Source: an uncultured Christensenellaceae bacterium (lineage in GTDB: Bacteria > Bacillota > Clostridia > Christensenellales > CAG-314). Taken from it: 64,000 nucleotides of DNA. This document shows positions 34,524 to 44,234 of the stretch, piece by piece. The notes under the pieces were generated by a model. It was not told the origin of the DNA, did not search any database, and was given only the letters and a program-made list of their open reading frames with translations. Position numbers and translations under genes: made by a program. The first letter of the stretch is position 1. Each line of letters opens with the position of its first letter. The DNA lies in NCBI GenBank assembly GCA_910586905.1, contig CAJUIV010000004.1, positions 1 through 64,000 of the forward strand. The letters run 5' to 3'.

Positions 34524-34877
34524 CGCGTGTTTAAAATATGCGAGTAATCTTAACGTATTCGTTGTGTCGTTTTATATAAAAATAAATTTTTATACGATGT
34601 TTCTTGTTTTCAAAACGTCCGATGAAACTTGGGGTTTACGTTTTGGAGTAGACGTATTTTATAAGATTGTCGAAACGGTTTTGTAAATTATAGTATTGAA
34701 ATAGTTTGACGGAAGCGGTATAAGCGGTTTAGAAGAATTCTTGCTAAGTCTTTACCCGTACTTGTTCTGAGGTTACGATCTTTTGATTATCCGTTACGTT
34801 ATCCTTTGTCAGAACTAAAATTTCAACGTTAATAATAGTTTCGGAATATCCGATTTAGACGCTGCTATATTAAAATA
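34524..34877. other. Intergenic region without recognised features
   Basis: AT-rich region before the small XRE gene. I see no gene or structured RNA in it. Confidence 0.5.
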
Positions 34878-34930
34878 TCTCTAAATTTAGAGAATTAAAT
34901 ACTTTTTAATGTAAATATTCTAAAATTAGA
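34878..34930 (+). promoter_or_regulatory. Two palindromic operator-like sites before the XRE gene
   Basis: TCTCTAAATTTAGAGA (34878-34893) is a perfect palindrome. TTCTAAAATTAGA (34918-34930) repeats the same TCTAA/TTAGA half-sites. TAAAAT at 34921-34926 could be the -10. The layout suggests autoregulation by the XRE protein. Confidence 0.6.
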
Positions 34931-34934
34931 TAAT

Positions 34935-35144
34935 ATGAAAAACAAAATATCCGAAAGATTGAAAAATCTGTTAAACGAAGAAAATATAACTGTCAACAAA
35001 CTTGCCGCCGACCTTAACGTCTCTAATTCCGTAGTTTACTATTGGGTACAGGGAAAAACTACTCCCGGCGCCGACTATATAATGGCTATCGCAAGTTATT
35101 TCAACGTCAGTTCCGACTATCTGCTGGGACTGACCGATATTTAA
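34935..35144 (+). CDS. Small XRE-family DNA-binding regulator
   Basis: A 69-residue protein consisting of one HTH_3 domain: ERLKNLLNEENITVNKLAA, the recognition helix VSNSVVYYWVQGKTTP and the ending FNVSSDYLLGLTDI. There is no effector domain. The ATG has no ribosome site, and a possible -10 (TAAAAT, 34921-34926) ends eight bases before it, so the message may be leaderless. Two palindromes upstream are probably its own operators. It lies 14 bases before a flavoprotein gene, which it may control. Confidence 0.85.
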   Translation: MKNKISERLKNLLNEENITVNKLAADLNVSNSVVYYWVQGKTTPGADYIMAIASYFNVSSDYLLGLTDI

Positions 35145-35158
35145 AATGGTGTAACAGT

Positions 35159-36742
35159 ATGCCTTTATTTTTAACTAAGCCAATCAACATATCTCTCGGC
35201 GCCGACGGCGAATACGTAAAGAGAAGAATATGCAAATCGTGCGGTATCTCTCAAGGCGATTTGCTTTCTTTCCGTTTGCATAAAAAAAGCGTAGACGCGC
35301 GGGATAAAAACGCCGTCCGTTTCGTATGCTCTTACGTTATGGAAACGTCTAAAAGTCCTAAAAACGCAGTTCCTTACGCCGAACCGAAGGATTTTTTACT
35401 TTCCGTAGCAGGAACGCCTAAAAAGCTGAATGCGGCGGTGGTAGGAGCGGGACCTGCGGGGCTGTTTTGCGCATTGTATCTTGCAAAAAGCGGCTGCAAA
35501 GTTACGGTTGTCGAGCGCGGCTCCGACGTTGCCGAACGTAAACGCAAAGTCGAAGCGTTTTTTAACGGCGGCGATTTGGACGTAAACTGTAACGTGCAAT
35601 TCGGTTTAGGCGGCGCGGGTACTTTTTCGGACGGAAAACTTACAAGCGGCATATCTTCGCCGTTCGTACATACGGTCTTTAAGGAATTCGTCCGCTCGGG
35701 CGCGCCGGAGAGCGTATTGACTTCGGCGCTGCCGCACGTCGGAACGGATAATCTTTCCCAAGTGATAGCAAATTTACGCGATTCGATAAAAAAATACGGC
35801 GGAGAGTTTTTGTTCGACTGTAAAGTTACCGACTTTATAACGGAAAACGGCAAAGCGAACGGAATTATAGTCGAACAAAACGGCGCAGAATGCGAAATGT
35901 ATTTCGATAAGATAATTTTGGCGTGCGGACACAGCGCGCGCGATACGTTCGAAACGTTACATTTGCGCGGAACGGAAATGCGGTTTAAGCCTTTTGCGGT
36001 AGGATTGCGTATCGAGCATACGCGCGAATTTATAAATACGGCGCAGTACGGTAAGGTTTTTGCCTCCCATCGAGATTTAGGCGCGGCAAGCTACAAGCTT
36101 GTCGGCAAATGTCCCGACGGTCGGGGCTGTTACAGTTTTTGTATGTGTCCGGGAGGCGTGGTTGTGCCCTCGTGTTCCGAGCTTAACTCGGTTGTAGTCA
36201 ACGGTATGAGCTGTTTCGATAGGTCGGATAGAAACAGTAACAGCGCCATAGTAGTTACCGTTTCCGAACGGGACGTAGAATCGTACGGATTCGGCAGAGA
36301 CGTTTTCAGCGGCGTGCGTTTTCAGCAATATCTCGAAAAACGGGCGTTCGAGGCTGGCGGAGGCAATTACGCCGCGCCTTGTCAAAACGTAACCGATTTT
36401 ATTTGCGGACGCGAGTCCGAGCGGTTTGACGTAACGCCCAGTTACTGCCGCGGAGTAAAATCGGTTAATCTGCGCGGTTTGCTGCCCGAAAGTATCGGAG
36501 GAGATATTGCGCTGTCGCTGATAGAGTTCGACAAAAAAATCCGAGGATTCGGTTCATCAGGCGTACTTACCGGGGTAGAAACGCGTACGTCAAGCCCGGT
36601 AAAAATTTTGCGGGACGAGTCGTTTCAAAGCAACTTACGCAATTTGTATCCTGTCGGGGAGGGCGCGGGTTACGCGGGAGGTATAATTTCGTCCGCAGTT
36701 GACGGACTTCGCGTAGCCGTTTCTATCCTGAAAAATCTATAA
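35159..36742 (+). CDS. FAD-dependent dehydrogenase-like protein (COG2509 type)
   Basis: A 527-residue flavoprotein. A short N-terminal domain of about 75 residues resembles the start of COG2509 proteins (RRICKSCGISQGDLLSFRLHK). Then come the FAD motif VVGAGPAGLFCALYLAKSG (about 93-111), GGAGTFSDGKLTSG near 162-175 and PVGEGAGYAGGI near the end. The reaction is unknown. I chose the ATG at 35159; a longer frame from 35042 overlaps the XRE gene and looks non-coding. The ribosome site is weak, so translation may depend on the XRE gene just upstream. Confidence 0.87.
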   Translation: MPLFLTKPINISLGADGEYVKRRICKSCGISQGDLLSFRLHKKSVDARDKNAVRFVCSYVMETSKSPKNAVPYAEPKDFLLSVAGTPKKLNAAVVGAGPAGLFCALYLAKSGCKVTVVERGSDVAERKRKVEAFFNGGDLDVNCNVQFGLGGAGTFSDGKLTSGISSPFVHTVFKEFVRSGAPESVLTSALPHVGTDNLSQVIANLRDSIKKYGGEFLFDCKVTDFITENGKANGIIVEQNGAECEMYFDKIILACGHSARDTFETLHLRGTEMRFKPFAVGLRIEHTREFINTAQYGKVFASHRDLGAASYKLVGKCPDGRGCYSFCMCPGGVVVPSCSELNSVVVNGMSCFDRSDRNSNSAIVVTVSERDVESYGFGRDVFSGVRFQQYLEKRAFEAGGGNYAAPCQNVTDFICGRESERFDVTPSYCRGVKSVNLRGLLPESIGGDIALSLIEFDKKIRGFGSSGVLTGVETRTSSPVKILRDESFQSNLRNLYPVGEGAGYAGGIISSAVDGLRVAVSILKNL

Positions 36743-36744
36743 AT

Positions 36745-36779
36745 AAAAAAGTTTTCCGTAACTACCGGAAAACTTTTTT
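36745..36779 (+). terminator. Terminator after the COG2509 gene
   Basis: AAAAAAGTTTTCCG pairs with CGGAAAACTTTTTT; usable in both directions. Confidence 0.93.
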
Positions 36780-36926
36780 ACGTAGGCTTTTATTATATTA
36801 TTTTACCTGTTTTCATTCTTTCTGTTTCTGTATAACCAAACGCGTTTATTTTGGATAAAACGCGCGTCGTCGTATACATCTTTTTTATTTTAACGTTTAT
36901 GTTCACGTTTAAAATCTTTAGTTACG

Positions 36927-39900
36927 CTATTTTAGCGCGTCCAGCAGCTCCGAAACGAAGTCTTTGAGTTTCATATTTTCCCAACAGCCGAGGCAGCCGT
37001 CGGCGTGATTTTTGTCTGTCTCGCCGTCGTTGAACAACTCGTAGTAGTATCTGGGCGTTTTGTCGGCGTTAGCGGGCTGAGCAATAAAAGTCAGATAGTC
37101 GGTAATAGTGCATTTGTAAGTTTTGCTTTGGCTAATCGACTGCGGCGTACCCAAAACGTCGGTGGTAATCGTTATCGTGCCTTCGTACGTCAAGTCGGAA
37201 TCTTTACAAAACAAAATGTTAAGTTTGTATCTTTCGTCTTCTTCGAGAGCCATCATATCGCTTTCTAACAAATCGCCCACGGTAAGATTTGCGGCAATAT
37301 CCGCAAGACCGTTTCCGCCTGCCATTCCGCCTATCGTCATATTGGAAACTTTGGCGTTCAATCCTTTGACCGTGTTTTCTTCCGAAGTTACTTCGCCGCT
37401 ATGCCATAAATAGTCGTAGCAGCTTTCCGTGTGAGTATGGTTTGAATTTCCGCAGGTTAAATCCTCGTTTATTTTGTTTCCGCGGGTATATCCCAGTACG
37501 ACGCCCATTTTTATGTCGTTAGCGGCTCCGCCCAGTTCCGTAAGTTTTGTGTTTTCCAGAGCTTTCAGTAAATTGTTTTGACCGGTGTCGATGCCGAGTT
37601 CTTTTATCGTAAGGGAGTTCATCGTATCCTGTACGTTGTTTAGCTTCGAATTAACGAACGCTTTGGGAATTCCTGCGACTTGAACACCGAAAGTTTCGTC
37701 AGTGTACCAAACGTACTTATAACATTTAGTATCGTGATGTCCGTCGCAATCGTCAGCCGTATGTTCGGCAACGTACCAGTTTTGACCGTTTTCGCTTTTT
37801 ACGTAAACTGAGCCGTCGGTTTTCACCGATATGATCGCGCTTACTCCGTTAGCGTTTGTTACCGTTTCTGTGCATACGTCGGTAAAAGCGGTTAAATCGG
37901 TTATTTCTTTACGCGCGTATCCCATTGCAGAACCCAAATATATATCGTCTATAACGTTTTGCAAATTGCCTATTTCGGTATTTTCGATATCTTTTAGCAT
38001 ATCGGGAACGTCGTTGCCCAAAACGTCTTTTATAGTAAACGTTTTAACGGTGTCGTCTAGATTTTTCAGCTCCGTAACTTTTTTATCCGCAAGCTTGGCC
38101 ATAATGCCCGTAACTTTCCTACCGTTAGAGTCTATCCAGCCGCCGGCAGTTTTTTCGTACTCTAAAAAGTCTCCGAGATACATATTGTTGATAGCATCGC
38201 TAAGTTCTCCTATCGGCGTATCCTTTATAGATTTAAGCATACTCGGTACGTCGCTCAATACGTCGCTTAAAGTGAATTTTTCTATTTCGCCGTTAAGAGC
38301 GTTTAGTTCGTTTACTTTTTTGTCCGCAAGTTTACCCGCAACTCCGCAGGCTTTAGTTGTATACGAGGGGTCCTCGTACCAATCGTAACGGTAGCAACCG
38401 CGGTTGTGCGGGTGAGAATCGTTGCAATCCAAGCTCGCTTCGTACCAAGAATTTTCGTCGTCGGAAAGAGCGAATTTGCCGTTGTTCAAATCGAATATAT
38501 ATCCTTCGATTTCGCCGCCGTCTTGCAAGACGGCTATTTCACCCGTAATAAGATTTTTGTCGACGGGCTTTCTTTTGTATTTAAGAAAACCGCCCAAATA
38601 CAATTTGTTTATTGCGTTTTGCAAATTGCCGATAGGCTCGTGTCTTATATCGTCTAGCATATCGGGTACTTCGTCCAAAACTTTGTCTAAAGTCAAATCC
38701 TTTATAATGGAATTTATGCTCGGTATGTCTTCTATAGCGTAACTGGCAAGGAGGGACTGCACGCCGGTCGCTTCGTTGTTATCGGTAGCGTACCACTTAA
38801 AGCCGTAGCATTCGCTGAACTTATGCTCGCAATTTATGTTATCGCAAACTTTCGTTCCTTCGTACCAAATTTTGTTATCATCGGAAATGTAAATTCTCTC
38901 TCCGTCGTCAACCATGTAAAATACGATTTTGCTTTGTGCTTCGTCGTCTTTGGAATACAATTCGGCTGCCGTGCCCGCGGGCGTTTCGACGGTGTTGCGC
39001 TTGTAGCCGAACACTAATCCCAGATACAATTTTTCAAATCCGCCGCTCATCAGTTCGCCGATAGTCATATCCGAGACGTTTTTTATAAGGTCGCCGGTCT
39101 CCATTCCTTCGAGTAAGTCGGATATTTTGAGCAGTTTAATTTTGTCGTACAAAGCGTTGCTGTCGCCGCTTGTTAAATCGGACATTGTCAAATTGGCTAA
39201 AACGGAGTACATCCCGGTAACGCGGGGATAAAATCTGTCGTCCTTTTCCATTTCGTCCAAATGGTATTCGTGGCTGTCTGAACACTCTGCGGTAGAATAC
39301 CAAACGAAACCGAAACAGTGTACGCCGTGCGTGTGTTCTTCTTTTCCGCAGTCGTACGCGTCCAAAACGCCGCAATCGGCGCTGTGGATATGCTCTTCTT
39401 TATCGCAGGAAAGTTCAGCTTCGAACCAATTTTCACCGTCGGACGTTTTAGCGTAGATTTCTTTTTCGTTTTCGGCTTTACGTTTAACTGCGGTGTTTCC
39501 GTCGTTTCCGTTTACAAACTCAACGTATCCCGTCAAGTCGATTATGGGATTTTTTTGACATCCTAAAAGTTCTCCGAGCGATATTCCGTTGATAATTCCG
39601 TCGAAATTCATGTTTCCGTTTTCGTCCACCAAATCCGCCGTTAATATGTCGCCTAAAATAGCTTTTACGTATTGGCTTTCGCCGATAATTTGGATGACGG
39701 GCAGTTTTCCCAGCGCTTCGAAAGCTCCGCCGGTCTTTAGCTGACCTAAAATATTGTTTTCGCCCGACATACCGCTAAGTAGTTTTCCTACGTACGCTTG
39801 ACCGACCGCCCACATCAGTTTATTGTCGGAATCCTCGCTCGGAAAAGAATCTTTCAGTACGTCCGCAAACTTTACGTTTTGAAATACGTACGCAATGCCC

Positions 39901-40418
39901 TTACTTTCGTCTTTAAGCAATTCGTAAAGGCTGTAATTTGAAAGTTCTTCAATAGTTGCGGCGTTAAAAGCGGCGTCGGCATTTTCGTTTTCGCCTTTTG
40001 AACCGAACATATTTACAATCGCGGGAAGCGCGCTGACTTTTATCTGTTTCATTGCGTTGTTTACGCCGTCGGACGAATTGAAAAATTCGAATGCCGGAAT
40101 ATCCAGCACTTCTTCGGGCAAATCCATACCGAAAGCGGTTTTCGAGTCTATTTTGTATTCGGATAAAAACTCTCCGAGAGAGTAGTACCGTCCGTTTTCG
40201 TCCGCCACGCCGATTTTGTTTTTGTATAAGTCGGATAAATTTTTTGCCATGTCCCAAAGAGACATATTTGCCAAGTCGCCTAAAAAGTTAGACGTTTCGG
40301 GCGCTATATCCTTTGGCTTTACAACCGTAACCGCGATGTAAATACCGCCTGCCAACGCTCCGAATACGAAAATTATTCCTAATAACATTCCTAAAAAGAA
40401 TATGAGTACTTTTTTCAT
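36927..40418 (-). CDS. Giant membrane-anchored repeat protein with recurrent Cys/His clusters
   Basis: A 1163-residue protein of unknown function. The N-terminus (about 5-33) is one hydrophobic segment, an uncleaved signal anchor by appearance, so the rest should be outside the membrane. From about 290 onward composite units recur: a helical part (IGNLQNAINKLYLGGFLKYKRK and relatives at about 447-475, 593-617, 733-756, 813-838, 957-980), a short beta part ending in WY.A, then a Cys/His cluster and CY.Y.WY. Clusters lie at 338-368, 525-537, 665-675, 891-899 and 989-1000; a sixth, divergent one is at 1138-1145. The CxxxxHxHxxxC pattern recalls motifs in Gram-positive surface proteins. No LPXTG anchor is present. 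Confidence 0.85.
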   Translation of the reverse strand: MKKVLIFFLGMLLGIIFVFGALAGGIYIAVTVVKPKDIAPETSNFLGDLANMSLWDMAKNLSDLYKNKIGVADENGRYYSLGEFLSEYKIDSKTAFGMDLPEEVLDIPAFEFFNSSDGVNNAMKQIKVSALPAIVNMFGSKGENENADAAFNAATIEELSNYSLYELLKDESKGIAYVFQNVKFADVLKDSFPSEDSDNKLMWAVGQAYVGKLLSGMSGENNILGQLKTGGAFEALGKLPVIQIIGESQYVKAILGDILTADLVDENGNMNFDGIINGISLGELLGCQKNPIIDLTGYVEFVNGNDGNTAVKRKAENEKEIYAKTSDGENWFEAELSCDKEEHIHSADCGVLDAYDCGKEEHTHGVHCFGFVWYSTAECSDSHEYHLDEMEKDDRFYPRVTGMYSVLANLTMSDLTSGDSNALYDKIKLLKISDLLEGMETGDLIKNVSDMTIGELMSGGFEKLYLGLVFGYKRNTVETPAGTAAELYSKDDEAQSKIVFYMVDDGERIYISDDNKIWYEGTKVCDNINCEHKFSECYGFKWYATDNNEATGVQSLLASYAIEDIPSINSIIKDLTLDKVLDEVPDMLDDIRHEPIGNLQNAINKLYLGGFLKYKRKPVDKNLITGEIAVLQDGGEIEGYIFDLNNGKFALSDDENSWYEASLDCNDSHPHNRGCYRYDWYEDPSYTTKACGVAGKLADKKVNELNALNGEIEKFTLSDVLSDVPSMLKSIKDTPIGELSDAINNMYLGDFLEYEKTAGGWIDSNGRKVTGIMAKLADKKVTELKNLDDTVKTFTIKDVLGNDVPDMLKDIENTEIGNLQNVIDDIYLGSAMGYARKEITDLTAFTDVCTETVTNANGVSAIISVKTDGSVYVKSENGQNWYVAEHTADDCDGHHDTKCYKYVWYTDETFGVQVAGIPKAFVNSKLNNVQDTMNSLTIKELGIDTGQNNLLKALENTKLTELGGAANDIKMGVVLGYTRGNKINEDLTCGNSNHTHTESCYDYLWHSGEVTSEENTVKGLNAKVSNMTIGGMAGGNGLADIAANLTVGDLLESDMMALEEDERYKLNILFCKDSDLTYEGTITITTDVLGTPQSISQSKTYKCTITDYLTFIAQPANADKTPRYYYELFNDGETDKNHADGCLGCWENMKLKDFVSELLDALK

Positions 40419-40472
40419 AAAACGTCTTTTTCCTTTTTTATCTTATATGAGGCGTAAAACAGATTGCGTTTA

Positions 40473-41222
40473 TCACTTGAAATCTTTTCTTTCGGGTATG
40501 AAAGAGTCGAAAATCATATTGTCGAAACAGTCGTGCAGTTCTTCGTACATTTTTTGACTTGTTACCGTCCAACAGATAATCGGTATTTTTTTTGCGAATT
40601 TTTTAACGGCTTTATTGTCGGCTATCGTCGCTCCGTCGTAGGCGATAAATTGACTGCCGTTCCATTTGCATAGTTTTAAGTCGGCAAGCAGACGTTTTTT
40701 TAATTTAGAAAACGGAGCGTTTTCGAACGAGCAGGACAGCGTGCCGCGAATTACCTCAGGCGCGTGTCTTTTGAACCAACGTATTATAAACGGGTTAAAG
40801 GATTCCACGCAGTAATTTCCCTTGTAACTCTTAAGCGCTTCGTACGTTTTCCGTTCTACTTCGCCTATATTTTCGTGCGTTTTTATTTCCACAACCAAAT
40901 TTACGCCTTGAGCGGCTTTCAAAAATTCGTCGAAAGTGGGGATTCCGTAATCGGTGCCGTCAAGCCGCAGTTGACTGAGTTCTGCAAACGTAAAATCCGT
41001 AAGTTTGCCTTTTATTCCCGTCATACGAAATAAGTCGTCGTCGTGAAATACTACCAACACGCCGTCTTTCGTCATTTGAACGTCGGTTTCTATCCCGAAA
41101 TTACTTTCTGCGGCGCGTTTGAACGCAGGCAGAGAATTTTCCGGAATGCCTTGTTTTTTATCGAACAAGCCGCGGTGCGCAACATATATATCCGTAAGCC
41201 ATTTGTACTCCTGTCTAATCAT
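40473..41222 (-). CDS. Glycerophosphodiester phosphodiesterase
   Basis: A cytoplasmic GDPD-family enzyme of 249 residues that releases glycerol 3-phosphate from glycerophosphodiesters. It has the catalytic AHRG...PENSLPAF (about 15-32), GIETDVQMTKDGVLVVFHDD (43-62) with the metal-binding Glu-Thr-Asp and His-Asp, and VEIK further on. No signal peptide. CGGAGTG precedes the ATG. It lies upstream of the giant repeat protein gene in the same direction, 54 bases away, and may be co-transcribed with it from the promoter at 41255-41283. Confidence 0.92.
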   Translation of the reverse strand: MIRQEYKWLTDIYVAHRGLFDKKQGIPENSLPAFKRAAESNFGIETDVQMTKDGVLVVFHDDDLFRMTGIKGKLTDFTFAELSQLRLDGTDYGIPTFDEFLKAAQGVNLVVEIKTHENIGEVERKTYEALKSYKGNYCVESFNPFIIRWFKRHAPEVIRGTLSCSFENAPFSKLKKRLLADLKLCKWNGSQFIAYDGATIADNKAVKKFAKKIPIICWTVTSQKMYEELHDCFDNMIFDSFIPERKDFK

Positions 41223-41254
41223 ATCTTACACTCCGTATAATTTATGTTATTTAA

Positions 41255-41283
41255 ATTATATCTTATAAAAATATAAAATGCAA
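41255..41283 (-). promoter_or_regulatory. Promoter of the glycerophosphodiesterase gene
   Basis: On the - strand TTGCAT (41283-41278), 17 bases, TATAAT (41260-41255). Confidence 0.75.
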
Positions 41284-41367
41284 TATTTTGAATGCTATCT
41301 CGGTCTGAAAAGCTATGCCTTTCTGATTGTTATCCGCAAACTACGGCAAAAAAAACTTCTCGCGTAA

Positions 41368-41396
41368 TAGACAAATTATTTGTTATAAGATATAAT
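41368..41396 (+). promoter_or_regulatory. Promoter of the DUF1624 gene
   Basis: TAGACA (41368-41373), 17 bases, TATAAT (41391-41396). Its position rules out the longer open frame that starts at 41292. Confidence 0.65.
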
Positions 41397-41459
41397 AAAT
41401 TCGTAAGCCTTGTCAAAACTCTCGGCGTAAAAATAAGCTACGGACTCAAACCAAAACTT

Positions 41460-42368
41460 ATGAAAAAAGAATCAGAAACAATATGTATAGATAAAACGCA
41501 AGAACTTGACCAATCTAAGACGGCGTCTGCAAATGCGGAATTTACAAAGGAAATTTCCGCGCCGCCCAAAAAGCGCGTTTGGGAAGTTGATTTTTTGCGT
41601 GGAATTATGATATTGTTCGTGGTGTGGGACCATACGTTAAACGACGTTCGGGTAGATGCCGGAGGAAACTACAAAACCGCGCTTTTCCAAGCTATTTACG
41701 ATTTTTCTTGCAGATATTCTTCGGGGAATCTTCGCGCCGTATGTCAGCCCGCGTTCGTAATAATGTTTATATTTACCGCAGGGCTTTCGTGCAGTTTTTC
41801 TTCCGATAATTTTAAACGCGCGCTGAAACTCATGGCAGTTTCCGTTTTCCTAACGTTGGGAGGGTTCGTCGTATCCGTCGTTTTAAAGCGCCATATGATA
41901 GTGTATTTTAACGTTATTCACGTAATAGCGCTGTCGGCGTTTCTTTGGTCTGTTATAGAATTTTTTTTGAAAAAGTGCAAAAAAAATTGGCAGAAAAACG
42001 TTTTCGGTTTAACTATGACCGCAGTTACGCTTACGGTTTTAATCGTGGGCGCTTGCGCAAAACGCGAGCCTTGGACGGACGATAATTCTCATTGGTTCTT
42101 TTTGGCGCAGCACGTAGGCGAAGATTACAATCGATTTATGTCTATGGATTATCGGACGTTTTTCCCCGATTTCGGCTGGTTTTTGATAGGCGCGTTCTTA
42201 GGTAAAGCGCTTTATAAGGACAAACGGACTCTGTTCGAAAGCGTAAACCCGAAATATCTGACTCCCGTAACCGTTTGCGGACGTAAAACTTTGTTGATTT
42301 ATTTCGTAAGCAAAATCGTAACGTTCGGCTTTATTTACCTTTTTCACGGTATACTCGATTGGCTGTAA
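41460..42368 (+). CDS. DUF1624 (HGSNAT-like) membrane protein
   Basis: A 302-residue protein with about seven membrane helices. After a charged N-terminal stretch of about 35 residues it has WEVDFLRGIMILFVVWDHTLND, the signature of the DUF1624 family related to heparan-alpha-glucosaminide acetyltransferase and other membrane acyltransferases. The His in WDHT would be the candidate catalytic residue. The ATG at 41460 is chosen because the promoter at 41368-41396 lies inside the longer frame; the ribosome site is weak. The substrate is unknown. Confidence 0.8.
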   Translation: MKKESETICIDKTQELDQSKTASANAEFTKEISAPPKKRVWEVDFLRGIMILFVVWDHTLNDVRVDAGGNYKTALFQAIYDFSCRYSSGNLRAVCQPAFVIMFIFTAGLSCSFSSDNFKRALKLMAVSVFLTLGGFVVSVVLKRHMIVYFNVIHVIALSAFLWSVIEFFLKKCKKNWQKNVFGLTMTAVTLTVLIVGACAKREPWTDDNSHWFFLAQHVGEDYNRFMSMDYRTFFPDFGWFLIGAFLGKALYKDKRTLFESVNPKYLTPVTVCGRKTLLIYFVSKIVTFGFIYLFHGILDWL

Positions 42369-42421
42369 GCCTCTCGCAATAATAATTTTGAAAAAATAAA
42401 CAGAATATCGGTAAACTGACT

Positions 42422-44224
42422 ATGACTAAACAAGATAATATTCGCAATTTTTGTATTATAGCGCACATCGACCACGGTAAAAGCACGCTTGCCGACCGTC
42501 TTATGGAGTACACGGGGCAAGTAGCCAAGCGCGATTTGGAAGCGCAAATGCTCGATTCTATGGACATCGAGCGCGAACGCGGAATAACCATAAAGCTTAC
42601 TCCCGTGCGTATGAACTACGAAAAAGACGGCGTAAACTATACGCTCAATCTTATCGATACGCCGGGACACGTCGACTTTAACTACGAAGTTTCGCGTTCT
42701 CTCGCCGCGTGCGAGGGCGCTTTGCTGGTTGTAGACGCATCTCAGGGGGTTGAGGCGCAGACGCTTGCAAATTGCTATTTGGCTCTCGAAAACGATTTGG
42801 AAATCATTCCCGTAATAAACAAAATCGATTTGCCTTCGGCGGACGTCGACGGGACGAAAAAGGAAATCGAGGATACTATCGGACTTGACGCGTCCGCGGC
42901 TCCTCTTGTTTCCGCAAAGGAAGGACTGAATATAAAGGACGTGCTTGACGCGGTAGTAGATTCGGTTCCCGCTCCGCGCGGCAACGTCGGAGCTCCTTTA
43001 AAAGCTTTGATATTCGATTGCCAGTACGACAACTACAAAGGTGTAATTATTTTTTGCCGCGTAGTGGACGGACAAATAAAAGTAGGTACTGAAATAAAGA
43101 TGTTCGAAACGGCGGGCAAGGTGTTCGACGTAACCGAAGTGGGAATTTTCGCGCCCTCTATGCAAGCCGTCGAAAGCTTGAATGCCGGCGACGTAGGATA
43201 CGTTTGCGCAAGCATCAAGACGGTGTCCGATACCAAGGTGGGCGACACCCTAACCGACGCTCAAAACCCGTGTAAAGAGCCTTTAAAGGGCTACAAAGAG
43301 GTCAAGCCGATGGTCTTTTGCGGTATTTTCCCCGCGGACGGCAGTAAATATAACGACCTAAAGGACGCTTTGGAAAAACTGAAACTCAACGACGCGGCGC
43401 TTAGTTACGAACCTGATACATCCGTCGCGTTGGGATTCGGTTTCCGTTGCGGTTTTTTGGGTCTCTTGCATATGGAGATAATTCAGGAAAGGTTGGAACG
43501 CGAGTTCGACCTTGACCTTGTAACCACGGCGCCCAGCGTAGTGTACAAGGTTTATACGACGCAGGGCGAAGTTTTGGATATCGACAATCCAACGAAACTT
43601 CCTCCCGTAACGAGTATAGAGCATATAGAAGAACCGATAGTTAAAGCGGAAGTGTACTCTCCGCCGGAATATGTCGGCGATATAATGGGTTTGTGTCAGG
43701 AAAAGCGCGGCGTATTTGTTGATATGACGTATCTCGATACCAAGCGCGTCAAGCTTACTTACGAAATGCCGCTTAACGAAATTATATATAACTTTTTCGA
43801 CAGTCTAAAGTCGCGTACGCGCGGCTACGCCAGCATGGATTACGAACTGTCGGGGTTTAAAACGGGCAAGCTTGTACGTATGGATATGATGCTCAACGGC
43901 GAAGTCTGCGACGCGCTGTCTATAATAGTCAACGAGGAACGCGCCTACGCAAGAGGGCGTCAAATGGCGGAAAAATTAAAGGAAGCTATTCCTCGTCAAA
44001 TGTTTGAAATACCGGTTCAAGCGGCTATAGGTAATAAAATTATTGCGCGCGAAACAATCAAGGCGTTACGTAAGGACGTGCTTGCAAAGTGCTACGGAGG
44101 CGATATTTCCCGCAAGAAGAAACTTCTTGAAAAGCAGAAAGAAGGTAAAAAGCGTATGCGCCAGGTTGGCTCGGTAAGCGTACCCAGCGAGGCTTTTATG
44201 TCTATTCTTAAGATTGACGAGTGA
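42422..44224 (+). CDS. lepA: Elongation factor 4 (LepA)
   Basis: A ribosome-associated GTPase of 600 residues. G1 is AHIDHGKST (14-22), the switch/G3 region is DTPGHVDF near 80-87, and NKID (G4) follows near 135. The C-terminal LepA-specific domain ends in KKRMRQVGSVSVPSEAFMSIL. The region before the ATG lacks a clear Shine-Dalgarno. lepA followed by hemW is a common Firmicutes arrangement; here an acetyltransferase gene has come between them. Confidence 0.97.
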   Translation: MTKQDNIRNFCIIAHIDHGKSTLADRLMEYTGQVAKRDLEAQMLDSMDIERERGITIKLTPVRMNYEKDGVNYTLNLIDTPGHVDFNYEVSRSLAACEGALLVVDASQGVEAQTLANCYLALENDLEIIPVINKIDLPSADVDGTKKEIEDTIGLDASAAPLVSAKEGLNIKDVLDAVVDSVPAPRGNVGAPLKALIFDCQYDNYKGVIIFCRVVDGQIKVGTEIKMFETAGKVFDVTEVGIFAPSMQAVESLNAGDVGYVCASIKTVSDTKVGDTLTDAQNPCKEPLKGYKEVKPMVFCGIFPADGSKYNDLKDALEKLKLNDAALSYEPDTSVALGFGFRCGFLGLLHMEIIQERLEREFDLDLVTTAPSVVYKVYTTQGEVLDIDNPTKLPPVTSIEHIEEPIVKAEVYSPPEYVGDIMGLCQEKRGVFVDMTYLDTKRVKLTYEMPLNEIIYNFFDSLKSRTRGYASMDYELSGFKTGKLVRMDMMLNGEVCDALSIIVNEERAYARGRQMAEKLKEAIPRQMFEIPVQAAIGNKIIARETIKALRKDVLAKCYGGDISRKKKLLEKQKEGKKRMRQVGSVSVPSEAFMSILKIDE

Positions 44225-44234
44225 AGGAAAGCAA

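Noticed and set aside
36927..40418. Treating the giant repeat protein as a sortase-anchored adhesin
   Set aside because: There is no LPXTG motif or C-terminal helix; the only hydrophobic segment is at the N-terminus.
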